Positions 63,170 through 63,206 of a DNA stretch of 63,206 nucleotides are shown here, one piece after another. Position numbers and translations under genes: made by a program. The stretch is from a virus: the IMG/VR virus record IMGVR_UViG_3300025910_000001, positions 1 to 63,206 of that record. One strand, given 5' to 3'. The notes beneath the pieces are model-generated. The model was not told the origin of the DNA. It made no database searches and was given only the letters and a program-made list of their open reading frames with translations. The stretch's first letter is position 1; each line of letters starts with the position of its first letter.

Positions 63170-63206
63170 CCGACGATCCCATCAACCGCAAGGTCGCAAA
63201 GCGCAA
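63080..63206. repeat. Terminal direct repeat, right copy
   Basis: Identical to bases 1-127; see the left copy. Removing one copy gives a 63,079 bp unit. Confidence 0.95.
63166..63206 (+). CDS. 5' fragment of the gene at 87-302
   Basis: The first 13 codons of the 71-residue gene, cut off by the end of the contig. The ATG at 63166 overlaps the stop at 63167-63169. Confidence 0.8.
   Translation, partial: MTDDPINRKVAKR

Noticed and set aside
1-63206. CRISPR arrays or insertion sequences
   Set aside because: No regularly spaced repeats of 25-40 bases and no transposase signatures were seen. The only repeats noted are the terminal overlap, the 19-base junction repeat, operators and the iterons.

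Overview
The window is a complete, GC-rich genome of a temperate tailed phage with short-tail (podovirus-like) structural genes. Its last 127 bases repeat the first 127 exactly, so the unit is a circle or circularly permuted molecule of 63,079 bp opened at an arbitrary point. A Myxococcota (Polyangia-like) host is my inference from style. A lipoprotein has the Asp-Ala-Pro-rich linker common in that group, a sigma-region-4-like protein resembles ones I associate with it, and double-glycine leader peptides of the kind found there are present.

Layout. From 1 to about 27 kb on the + strand lies the virion operon: small genes, large terminase, a P-loop protein, portal, scaffold-like protein, major capsid protein, decoration and head-fibre-like proteins, an adaptor, tail fibre-like proteins, a large nozzle protein, three internal or ejection proteins (one with an S74 chaperone domain), then a lectin-like protein, an SGNH esterase and a lipoprotein polysaccharide lyase. 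Two small lipoprotein genes interrupt this operon on the opposite strand at 12.2-12.7 kb. From 27 to 30.8 kb is a probable lysis region: several small membrane proteins and a papain-like cysteine peptidase.

From 46.7 kb down to 30.8 kb the - strand carries the leftward early/lysogeny operon. It starts with many small, tightly overlapped genes, then three tandem peptides with lanthipeptide-type double-glycine leaders, SSB, a Sak4-like ATPase, a Cas4-like nuclease, a deaminase-like gene, a tyrosine integrase, a GIY-YIG-like protein, a NADAR-domain protein and hypotheticals. A tRNA-Thr(UGU)-like element lies near its end.

The switch region (46.7-47.8 kb) is lambda-like. A leftward HTH repressor candidate and a rightward Cro-like HTH gene are separated by a control region. 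The leftward and rightward promoters each carry two copies of the palindrome ATGCA-N5-TGCAT, and both promoters seem to make near-leaderless mRNAs. From 48.1 kb to the end, the + strand carries the rightward early genes: a C5 cytosine methyltransferase (with a long second open frame inside it), zinc-finger and zinc-knuckle proteins, a RuvC-like resolvase, a PD-(D/E)XK nuclease, a replication organiser with internal iterons, a DnaB helicase split into two genes, a sigma-like protein and a GroES-like co-chaperonin. This operon runs across the junction into the structural genes.

The most unusual content is the trio of RiPP-precursor-like peptides. Other points of interest are the amber-interrupted zinc-ribbon gene, the deaminase without a normal start, the exported-looking depolymerase, and the antisense lipoproteins.
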